NCBI RefSeq assembly: GCF_019733395.1
Contig: NZ_JAIHOO010000001.1
Coordinates: 4,759,394 to 4,823,393, forward strand
Length of the DNA: 64,000 nucleotides
From: Lysobacter sp. BMK333-48F3
Lineage (GTDB): Bacteria; Pseudomonadota; Gammaproteobacteria; Xanthomonadales; Xanthomonadaceae
Direction: 5' to 3'
Every line of letters starts with the position of its first letter. The stretch's first letter is position 1. This document shows, piece after piece, positions 57,514-64,000 of this stretch. The translations under genes were made by a program, and so were the position numbers. The notes below the pieces were generated by a model. It did not search any database and was not told the DNA's origin. It saw nothing but the letters and a program-made list of their open reading frames with translations.

Positions 57514-57972
57514 ATGACCACCCTGCCCCCGAACCCCGTCTGCTCGACTTCCAATCTCGGCCTGCTGTTCCGCCAGGTCCGCGATGCGATGTGGGCGCAA
57601 ATGGAACGCGAGCTGGCCCAGGCCGGCCACGACCTGACCTTCAGCCAGTTCATCACCCTCAAGGAACTGGCCATCGGCACCGCCGGGGTCACCGAGCTGG
57701 CGCGCGCTGCCCAGCTCAACCCCGGCGCCATGACCCGCCTGCTCGACAAGCTGGAAACCCGCGGCCTGGTCGCCCGCGTCGCCGATCCCGACGACCGGCG
57801 CGCGCTCAACATCCACCTGACCGAAACCGGCGCCGCGATCTGGGCCGACATCGACGCCTGCGGCCGGCGCGTGCGCGAGCGCGCCATGACCGGCCTCAGC
57901 GACGCCGACCGCGACCAGTTGCACCGCTTGCTCGAACAGGTCCGCGACAACCTCACCCTTACCGGTTCCTGA
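57514..57972 (+). CDS. MarR-family transcriptional regulator of the efflux operon
   Basis: Protein of 152 residues with the winged helix of MarR: 'LTFSQFITLKELAIGTAGVTELARAAQLNPGAMTRLLDKLETRGLVARVADPDDRRALNIHLTE', including the wing D-x-R-DRR. It likely represses its own operon until a drug or phenolic ligand binds. Four bases separate it from the outer-membrane factor gene. The start was set at ATG 57514; a longer frame begins at 57487 but is Arg-rich and less likely. Confidence 0.93.
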   Translation: MTTLPPNPVCSTSNLGLLFRQVRDAMWAQMERELAQAGHDLTFSQFITLKELAIGTAGVTELARAAQLNPGAMTRLLDKLETRGLVARVADPDDRRALNIHLTETGAAIWADIDACGRRVRERAMTGLSDADRDQLHRLLEQVRDNLTLTGS

Positions 57973-57976
57973 GCCC

Positions 57977-59500
57977 ATGACCCGCCACGCCCCTCGCCCG
58001 CGCCGCGGGCTGCCATTCGTGCTGGCGCCGCTCGCCGCGGCGCTGATCCTGGCCGGTTGCGCGAGCAGCCGCGGCCTCGCTCCGGAAGGCCGTGCGCTCG
58101 ACGCCGACACGCTGGTCGCGCAGCGCAGCTTCGCCGACGCCGCCTTGTCCGACGCCGCGTTCCCGCGCGCCGACTGGTGGACCGGGTTCGGCGATGCGCA
58201 ATTGAACGCGCTGATCGAGGAAGCCCTGGCCGGCAACCCGAGCCTGGACGCCGCCGACGCGCGCGTGCGCCAGGCGGTCGCCCAGGCCGGCCTCGCCGAC
58301 GCGGCGCGCAAGCCGACCCTCGGCGCCAGCGCTCAGTACTCGGGACTGCAACTGCCCGAGACCGTCGCCCCCGAACCGCTGGGCGGCAAGTACAGCGGCG
58401 TGGAAGTGCTGTCGCTGAGCTTCAAGTACAGCCCCGACCTGTGGGGCGGCCAGCGCGCGCGCTGGCAGGCCGCGCTGGGCCAGGCCCGCGCCGCCGAAAT
58501 CGAGGCCCAGGCCGCGCGCCTGACCCTGTCGTCCAACCTCGCCCGCAACTATGTCGCCCTGGCCCAGGCCTTCCAGGCCCAGGACGTGGCCCAGGCCGAG
58601 CGGCAACGCGCGCAGGGCCTGCTCGCGCTCGGTCGCCAGCGGGTCAAGGCCGGCCTCGACAACCAACTGCAGATCCGCAACGCCGAAAGCGCCAGCGCCG
58701 CCGCCGACCAGCAAATCCAGTCCGCCCAGCAGCAGATCGACGCGCTGCGCAATGCCCTGGCCGCCCTGCTCGGCAAGGGCCCGGACCGCGGCCTCGACAT
58801 CGCCCGTCCCGGCGCGCTGGCCGCGCAGGCGCCGGCGGTGCCGGCGGTATTGCCGAGCGAATTGCTCGGCCATCGTCCCGACGTGGTCGCCGCGCGCTGG
58901 CGGGTCGAAGCCGCCTCGCACGGCATCGAAGCGGCCAAGGCCGAGTTCTATCCGACCGTCAATCTCAGCGCGCTCGTCGGCCTGGCCTCGGGCGGGCTGT
59001 CCGACCTGTTCACCCACGATGCGCTGTTGATCCAGGGCGGCCCGGCGATCAGCCTGCCGATCTTCGACGGCGGCCGGCTGCGCAACCAGTTGGCCGGGCG
59101 CGACGCCGACTACGACCTCGCCGTCGCCAACTACAACCAGAGCCTGGTCGGCGCGCTGCGCGAAGTCGCCGACGCGCTGCAGGCGGCGCGCTCGCTCGAC
59201 GGCCAGCTGGCTTCCGCGCAGCAGGCGCGCGACGCCGCGCAGCAGGCCTGGCAGATCGCCAGCACCCGCTACCGCGCCGGCCTCGGCACCCAGCTCGACG
59301 TGCTCGCCGCGCAACGTCCGCTGCTGCAGCTCGACCAACAACTCGCCGGCCTGCGCGCGCAGCGCCTGGCGGCGAGCATCGAGCTCGACCGCGCGCTCGG
59401 CGGCGGCCTGCCGGTGCAGGCGCCCGACCCGGTCGCGCCTTTGTCCGAACGCGCCGCCCCTTCTTCGATCCACGCCATCGCCAAGGCCCCCACGCCATGA
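57977..59500 (+). CDS. Outer-membrane efflux factor (NodT/TolC-like lipoprotein)
   Basis: Protein of 507 residues with lipobox LAGC near residue 32. It has the two-fold repeat of outer-membrane factors: 'WWTGFGDAQLNALIEEALAGNPSLDAADARVRQA' and later 'LGHRPDVVAARWRVEAASHGIEAAKAEFYPTVNLSALVG'. It forms the exit duct of a tripartite pump. It sits between the regulator and EmrA, and its stop overlaps the EmrA start (ATGA), so the genes are coupled. Confidence 0.94.
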   Translation: MTRHAPRPRRGLPFVLAPLAAALILAGCASSRGLAPEGRALDADTLVAQRSFADAALSDAAFPRADWWTGFGDAQLNALIEEALAGNPSLDAADARVRQAVAQAGLADAARKPTLGASAQYSGLQLPETVAPEPLGGKYSGVEVLSLSFKYSPDLWGGQRARWQAALGQARAAEIEAQAARLTLSSNLARNYVALAQAFQAQDVAQAERQRAQGLLALGRQRVKAGLDNQLQIRNAESASAAADQQIQSAQQQIDALRNALAALLGKGPDRGLDIARPGALAAQAPAVPAVLPSELLGHRPDVVAARWRVEAASHGIEAAKAEFYPTVNLSALVGLASGGLSDLFTHDALLIQGGPAISLPIFDGGRLRNQLAGRDADYDLAVANYNQSLVGALREVADALQAARSLDGQLASAQQARDAAQQAWQIASTRYRAGLGTQLDVLAAQRPLLQLDQQLAGLRAQRLAASIELDRALGGGLPVQAPDPVAPLSERAAPSSIHAIAKAPTP

Positions 59501-60693
59501 CTTCCGAAATCAACCCGCAAGCCGCGACCGCGGCCGCCGCCGCGCCGACCAACGGCAAGCGTCGCAAGGCGATGCTGATCCTGCTCACCGTGGTGGTGAT
59601 CGCCGCTGTCGCCTGGACCGCGTACTACCTGCTGGTGCTGCGCTGGCACCAGGACACCGACGACGCCTACGTCCAGGGCAACGTGGTCAACATCACCCCG
59701 CAGACCCTGGGCACGGTGGTCAGCATCGGCGCCGACGACGGCATGAAGGTGCGCGCCGGCCAGGTGCTGGTGCAGCTCGATCCCAACGACGCCCAGGTCG
59801 CCTACGACCAGGCGGTGGCCAACCTGGCCAATACCGTGCGCCAGGTGCGCGGCCTGTACAGCGCGGTCGATGCCGGCCAGGCCGATCTGTCGGCGCGCCA
59901 GGTCGCGGTGCAGAAGGCCCGCGCCGACGTCAAGCGACGCGAAGGCCTGGTCGCCGGCGGCGCGGTCTCGGCCGAGGAACTGGCCCACGCCCGCGACGAA
60001 CTGGCCGCGACCGAAGCGGCGCTGTCGTCCTCGCGCGGCACCCTGGCGCGCAACCGTGCCCTGGTCGATGCGACCACGGTCGCCAAGCAGCCGCAGGTCG
60101 CCGCCGCCGCCGCGCAGCTGCGCCAGGCCTATCTGAACCTGCAGCGTTCGGCGATCGTCGCCCCGGTCGACGGCTATGTCGCCAAGCGCAGCGTGCAGCT
60201 GGGCCAGCGGGTCCAGCCCGGCACCGCGCTGATGACGGTGATTCCGCTGGAGCAGGTCTGGGTCGAAGCCAACTTCAAGGAAACCCAGCTCGCCAACATG
60301 CGCATCGGCCAGCCGGTGGAAGTGCATGCCGACCTGTACGGCAGCGACGTGGTCTATCAGGGCAAGCTGACCAGCCTCGGCCTGGGCACCGGCAGCGCGT
60401 TCTCGCTGCTGCCGGCGCAGAACGCCAGCGGCAACTGGATCAAGATCATCCAGCGCGTGCCGGTGCGGATCGAACTGGATCCCAAGCAACTGGCCGAGCA
60501 TCCGCTGCGCCTGGGCCTGAGCATGCACGTCGACGTCAGCATCCGCGACCAGGCCGGCGCGGTGCTCGCCAGCGCGCCGCCGGCCAAGCCGGTGCTGGCC
60601 ACCGACGCCTACGCCAGGCAGCTGCACGACGCCGATTCGATGATCGACAAGATCGTGCGCGAGAACCTGCCCAACGGCGCCCAGCACGGCTGA
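59497..60693 (+). CDS. emrA: EmrA-type membrane fusion protein
   Basis: HlyD-family adaptor of 398 residues. One N-terminal membrane helix (AMLILLTVVVIAAVAW) is followed by 'DTDDAYVQGNVVNITPQTLGTVVSIGADDGMKVRAGQVLVQLD' (biotinyl-lipoyl half), a coiled-coil hairpin (about 95-200), and 'SAIVAPVDGYVAKRSVQLGQRVQPGTALMTVIPLEQVWVEANFKETQL', which is highly typical of EmrA. It links the inner-membrane EmrB pump to the outer-membrane factor. Confidence 0.95.
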   Translation: MTSEINPQAATAAAAAPTNGKRRKAMLILLTVVVIAAVAWTAYYLLVLRWHQDTDDAYVQGNVVNITPQTLGTVVSIGADDGMKVRAGQVLVQLDPNDAQVAYDQAVANLANTVRQVRGLYSAVDAGQADLSARQVAVQKARADVKRREGLVAGGAVSAEELAHARDELAATEAALSSSRGTLARNRALVDATTVAKQPQVAAAAAQLRQAYLNLQRSAIVAPVDGYVAKRSVQLGQRVQPGTALMTVIPLEQVWVEANFKETQLANMRIGQPVEVHADLYGSDVVYQGKLTSLGLGTGSAFSLLPAQNASGNWIKIIQRVPVRIELDPKQLAEHPLRLGLSMHVDVSIRDQAGAVLASAPPAKPVLATDAYARQLHDADSMIDKIVRENLPNGAQHG

Positions 60694-60918
60694 TCCCTCC
60701 CCCGCGGACGACGCCCCTCCCCCTCGTCGTGCCTCGTCCGCTGTTCGCGCCGTCGTCCGGCGATCCGGCCTCCTCCCCCGCCGGCATCGCCTTCCCCCCG
60801 CGACCGGGCGCGAACTCCGAAGCCGCCGTTCCGGCCCCGCGCCGGAACGGCGGACTAAGGACCGCGGCGCCGCGCTAGCGCAGCCGTCCGCGTCCCCACC
60901 GACTGCACAGGCCGATCC

Positions 60919-62496
60919 ATGTCCGCCACCACCGCCAACGCCGGACCCGCCGCCGCACCGGCGCCGCAAGCCGGCTTCCGGCCGCCGAACATCGCGCTGA
61001 CCACGCTGGGCCTGGCCCTGGCCTCGTTCATGCAGGTGCTCGACATCACCATCGCCAACGTCTCGCTGCCGACCATCGCCGGCAATCTCGGCGGAAGCAG
61101 CAGCCAGGCGACCTGGGTCATCACCTCGTTCGCGGTCAGCAACGCCATCGCCCTGCCGCTGACCGGCTTCTTCACCCGCAAGTTCGGCGAGCGCAAGCTG
61201 TTCATGTGGGCGACCATGCTGTTCGTGATCGCCTCGTTGCTGTGCGGCCTGGCCAACAGCATGGGCCTGCTGGTCGCCGCGCGCGCGCTGCAGGGCTTCG
61301 TCGCCGGGCCGATGTACCCGGTCACCCAGGCGCTGCTGATCTCGATCTATCCGCCGCACAAACGCGGCCAGGCCATCGCCCTGCTGGCGATGGTGACCGT
61401 GGTCGCGCCGATCGCCGGCCCCATCCTCGGCGGCTGGATCACCGACAACTACAGTTGGGAGTGGATCTTCTTCATCAACGTCCCGATCGGCATCTTCGCC
61501 AGCCTGGTGGTCGGCAATCAGTTGCGCGGCCGGCCGGAGAAGCTGGAGAACCCGAAGATGGACTACATGGGGCTGGTCACCCTGGTGGTCGGCGTCGGCG
61601 CGCTGCAGGTGCTGCTCGACCTGGGCAACGACGAGGACTGGTTCAACTCGAGCAAGATCGTGATCCTGGCCATCGTCGCCGCCATCGCCCTGGCGGTGTT
61701 CGTGATCTGGGAGCTCACCGAGCGCGATCCGATCGTCAACCTGCGCCTGTTCCGCCACCGCAACTTCGCCAGCGGCACCGCGGCGATGGTGCTGGCCTAC
61801 TCGGCGTTCTTCGCGGTCGGCCTGCTGGTGCCGCTGTGGCTGCAGCGCAACCTGGGCTATACGCCGATCTGGGCCGGCCTGGCGACCGCGCCGATCGGCA
61901 TCCTGCCGGTGCTGCTGACGCCCTTCGTCGGCTTGTACGCGACCCGCTTCGACCTGCGCATCGTCGCCAGCCTGGCGTTCGTGGCGATGGCCTTCACCAG
62001 CTTCGTGCGCTCCGGCTTCAACCTCGACGTCGACTTCCAGCACGTGGCGATGGTGCAGCTGTGGCAAGGCCTGGGCGTGGCGCTGTTCTTCATGCCGGTG
62101 TTGACCATCCTGCTATCGGACCTGGAACCGCACGAGATCGCCGCCGGCTCCGGCCTGGCGACCTTCGTCCGCACCCTGGGCGGCAGCTTCGCCGCCTCGC
62201 TCACCACCTGGGGCTGGAACCAGCGCAGCACCATCCACCATGCCGAACTGACCGAGCACATCGGCGCCTACGACCCGGCGATCCGCCAGACTGTGGACAT
62301 GCTGGGCCGCGGCGACCTGCAGCGCGGCGCGGTGTCCTTGAACCAGATGATTTCGCAGCAGGCGGCGCAGATCGGCTTCAACGAGATCTTCCACCTGCTC
62401 GGCATCCTGTTCCTGGTGGTGATCGTATTCGTCTGGTTCGCCAAACCGCCGTTCACCGCCAAGGCCGGCGGCGGCGCGGCCGCGGGCGGCCACTGA
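60919..62496 (+). CDS. emrB: EmrB-type MFS multidrug transporter (DHA2, 14 TM)
   Basis: Protein of 525 residues with 14 predicted membrane helices. Motifs: 'FMQVLDITIANVSLPTIAGNLG' (typical EmrB), 'KFGERKLFMW', 'RALQGFVAGPMYP' and 'GPILGGWITDNYSWEWIFFINVPIG'. It exports hydrophobic compounds with H+ antiport together with EmrA and the outer-membrane factor. A 225-base gap without a gene, very rich in C, separates it from emrA; the operon may still be one transcript. A very strong terminator follows. Confidence 0.95.
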   Translation: MSATTANAGPAAAPAPQAGFRPPNIALTTLGLALASFMQVLDITIANVSLPTIAGNLGGSSSQATWVITSFAVSNAIALPLTGFFTRKFGERKLFMWATMLFVIASLLCGLANSMGLLVAARALQGFVAGPMYPVTQALLISIYPPHKRGQAIALLAMVTVVAPIAGPILGGWITDNYSWEWIFFINVPIGIFASLVVGNQLRGRPEKLENPKMDYMGLVTLVVGVGALQVLLDLGNDEDWFNSSKIVILAIVAAIALAVFVIWELTERDPIVNLRLFRHRNFASGTAAMVLAYSAFFAVGLLVPLWLQRNLGYTPIWAGLATAPIGILPVLLTPFVGLYATRFDLRIVASLAFVAMAFTSFVRSGFNLDVDFQHVAMVQLWQGLGVALFFMPVLTILLSDLEPHEIAAGSGLATFVRTLGGSFAASLTTWGWNQRSTIHHAELTEHIGAYDPAIRQTVDMLGRGDLQRGAVSLNQMISQQAAQIGFNEIFHLLGILFLVVIVFVWFAKPPFTAKAGGGAAAGGH

Positions 62497-62520
62497 GCGG
62501 CTAGCAGCCAACCCTCGCAA

Positions 62521-62557
62521 CGCAACAGGCCGGGCATCGCCCGGCCTGTTGCGTTTT
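62521..62557 (+). terminator. Strong intrinsic terminator of the emr operon
   Basis: A perfect 15-bp stem (62521-62535 with 62539-62553), loop ATC, then TTTT. Confidence 0.92.
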
Positions 62558-62630
62558 CGTCCTATCCCGATCGAGAGCGGCAACGGCCAATAAGCCAGGC
62601 TGAAACCGACGCCCCTCACCCGCCTGCAGC

Positions 62631-62660
62631 GCCGATTCCCTATTCCCTATTCCCCATTCC
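62631..62660. repeat. GGGAAT-type repeat tract
   Basis: Four consecutive ATTCCCTATTCCC-like heptamers lie just past the hypX stop. They are of the same kind as the tracts near 1110, 20980 and 55695. Confidence 0.6.
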
Positions 62661-62672
62661 CGACGCCCCGCC

Positions 62673-64000
62673 TCAAGCCATCGCCTCCGCCGGCGCCGCC
62701 GCCTCGCACACCGCCGCGTGCTTGCGCACGAAGCGGCGGCGCGCTTCGTGATAGCTGCGGTCGGGGCCGAAGAAGTTGCGGTACATGTGCGCCAGTTCCT
62801 CGGCGCCGTAGCTTTCCAGCGGCTTGCGGCGCTCGTCGGCGGCGCGGTGGCGACGCTTGAGCGCTACCGCCTTGCGCCATGCGACCGGGTCGGCCGCGCG
62901 TTCGGCGCGCTGCTCGACATGCGCGGCGAAGTCGGCGACGCCGGCGCCGAACGCGGCGTCGATCAGGCCGATGCGTTCGGCCTTGGCGCTGCCGAGCGGG
63001 CGCAATTCCTCGGTGAGCTCCTGCGCCATCGCCTGGCCGACCCGACGCGGCAGCAGGTAAGTCCAGTACTCCGAACCGTACAGCCCGCCCATGCCTTTGT
63101 AGTGCGGGTTCATCACCGCGCCGCGGCGCGCCCAGACCTGGTCGGCGGCCAAGGCCAGGATCACCCCGCCGGCGCCGGCGTTGCCCTGCATCGCCGAGAT
63201 CACCAGGTGCGATTCGGTCAGCACGATCTCGCGCACCAGGGCGTTCATCGCCAGGATGTTGCGCCAGGATTCCAGCGCCGGATCGGCCGCGGCCTCGATC
63301 GCGTTGAGGTGGATGCCGTTGGACCAGATGTCCTGGCCGCCCATCAGCACGATCGCCCGGGTCGGCCGCTGCCGCGCCTGCAGGAACGCCGTGCGCAGAC
63401 GGTCGCATTGCCCGGTCGACATGGCGCCGTTGTAGAAATCGAAATGCAGATAGCCGACCGCGCCGATCTCCCGATAGCGGATCTGGCGGTAGGCGCGGTC
63501 GCGGCGCGCGGCGACCGAGGTCGCCGGCCGCGGCGGGCGCTGGGCGACGCCGGCCAGGCGGCGTTCGCCGAGCACCTGGGTCGCCGGCAGCTTGATCCCG
63601 TCCTTCGCGCGCAGATGGCTCAGCCACAGCGCGCCGTCTGCGGTACCGACGCAGACCGCGCCTTCGCGCCGGCCGAGCAACTCGCCGGGGCGGCCGCGCA
63701 ATGTCGGTTCGATGTGCGCGCCGAAGGCGTGGCAACGCATCCCGGCCAGCTCCACCCGCGCGCCCGGCGCGCTGTCGGCGCTGCGGATCCGATCGTGCAG
63801 GGTCGCGGTATCGCCATGCCAGTCGATCTCGCGGTCGCCGGCGCGGATCGCCGGACGCAGCCGGCCGCGCACGTCCGCACGGGCGTAGTCGAGCGCTTGT
63901 GGGCGGAAGTCGCCGTTCTCGAACCGTTCCACCGCCTGCAGCAGCGCGCGCAGCGCCGCATCGGCGACTTCGTGCCGGTACAGCTGGCTCTTCGGCGCCG
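62673..64000 (-). CDS. hypX: Hydrogenase maturation protein HypX (HoxX), C-terminal part, cut by window edge
   Basis: The frame is open to the window end, so the N-terminus is missing (442 residues present). The first part is the C-terminal half of a formyltransferase-like domain (SQLYRHEVADAALRALLQAV, then 'IDWHGDTATLHDRIRSADSAPGA'). From about residue 170 a crotonase-like domain follows with HypX-specific 'GGQDIWSNGIHLNAIEAA', 'SAMQGNAGAGGVILALAADQVWAR' and 'GGLYGSEYWTYLLPRRVG'. HypX makes the CO ligand of [NiFe]-hydrogenase from formyl-tetrahydrofolate via formyl-CoA in aerobes. A hydrogenase gene set is therefore expected just beyond the right edge. Confidence 0.93.
   Translation of the reverse strand, partial: APKSQLYRHEVADAALRALLQAVERFENGDFRPQALDYARADVRGRLRPAIRAGDREIDWHGDTATLHDRIRSADSAPGARVELAGMRCHAFGAHIEPTLRGRPGELLGRREGAVCVGTADGALWLSHLRAKDGIKLPATQVLGERRLAGVAQRPPRPATSVAARRDRAYRQIRYREIGAVGYLHFDFYNGAMSTGQCDRLRTAFLQARQRPTRAIVLMGGQDIWSNGIHLNAIEAAADPALESWRNILAMNALVREIVLTESHLVISAMQGNAGAGGVILALAADQVWARRGAVMNPHYKGMGGLYGSEYWTYLLPRRVGQAMAQELTEELRPLGSAKAERIGLIDAAFGAGVADFAAHVEQRAERAADPVAWRKAVALKRRHRAADERRKPLESYGAEELAHMYRNFFGPDRSYHEARRRFVRKHAAVCEAAAPAEAMA

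Overview
The window is high-GC chromosomal DNA from a gamma-proteobacterium of the Lysobacter/Xanthomonas group. The evidence is a polycyclic tetramate macrolactam (PTM, HSAF-type) biosynthetic locus, a TonB-dependent receptor beside it, the rpsP-rimM-trmD-rplS order, GGGAATC-type intergenic repeats and very GC-rich third codon positions. Lysobacter is the best guess, because HSAF-type clusters of this layout (receptor, arginase, ferredoxin reductase, sterol-desaturase-like hydroxylase, iterative PKS-NRPS, FAD oxidoreductases) are known from that genus. The species cannot be named from the sequence.

Layout. 1-19030: PTM locus. The minus strand carries the TonB receptor (cut by the left edge), arginase and a ferredoxin-NADP reductase. 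The plus strand carries the hydroxylase, a 3160-residue KS-AT-DH-KR-ACP-C-A-PCP-TE synthetase, two phytoene-desaturase-like FAD oxidoreductases and a DHA2 exporter. Start codons in the last four genes overlap or nearly touch the preceding stops, and a strong stem-loop ends the run. Arginase would supply ornithine, the synthetase would join two polyene chains to it, the oxidoreductases would close carbocycles and the hydroxylase would decorate the product. Only two ring-forming oxidoreductases and no alcohol dehydrogenase are present, so a bicyclic (5-5) PTM is the simplest prediction. 19100-27300: envelope and secreted proteins (M15 peptidase, lipoprotein, DUF5694-like protein, and a three-gene run of GDSL esterase, membrane protein and an oversized Lnt-like acyltransferase).

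27300-34590: a lower-GC accessory island between a broken umuC 3' end and mutS. It holds a one-strand run mod-res (type III restriction-modification), a Shedu-type nuclease and an AbiJ-like abortive infection protein. 34593-45220: mutS, a ClpB-like AAA+ ATPase whose C-terminus resembles a release factor without GGQ, a small cysteine-rich secreted protein gene (apparently frameshifted), katG with an upstream OxyR-like half-site, a DUF937 protein and a ~600 bp array of inverted intergenic repeats.

45220-57250: housekeeping genes (hslR, MATE exporter, rplS-trmD-rimM-rpsP, ffh, a CcsA/YpjD-like gene, a CPBP-type membrane protein), interrupted by three tandem paralogous secreted proteins of unknown function, each with an internal duplication. 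57370-64000: a MarR-regulated EmrAB-type tripartite efflux operon, a strong terminator, and the C-terminal part of hypX (CO-ligand synthesis for [NiFe]-hydrogenase), cut by the right edge. No CRISPR array, rRNA or tRNA gene was recognised.
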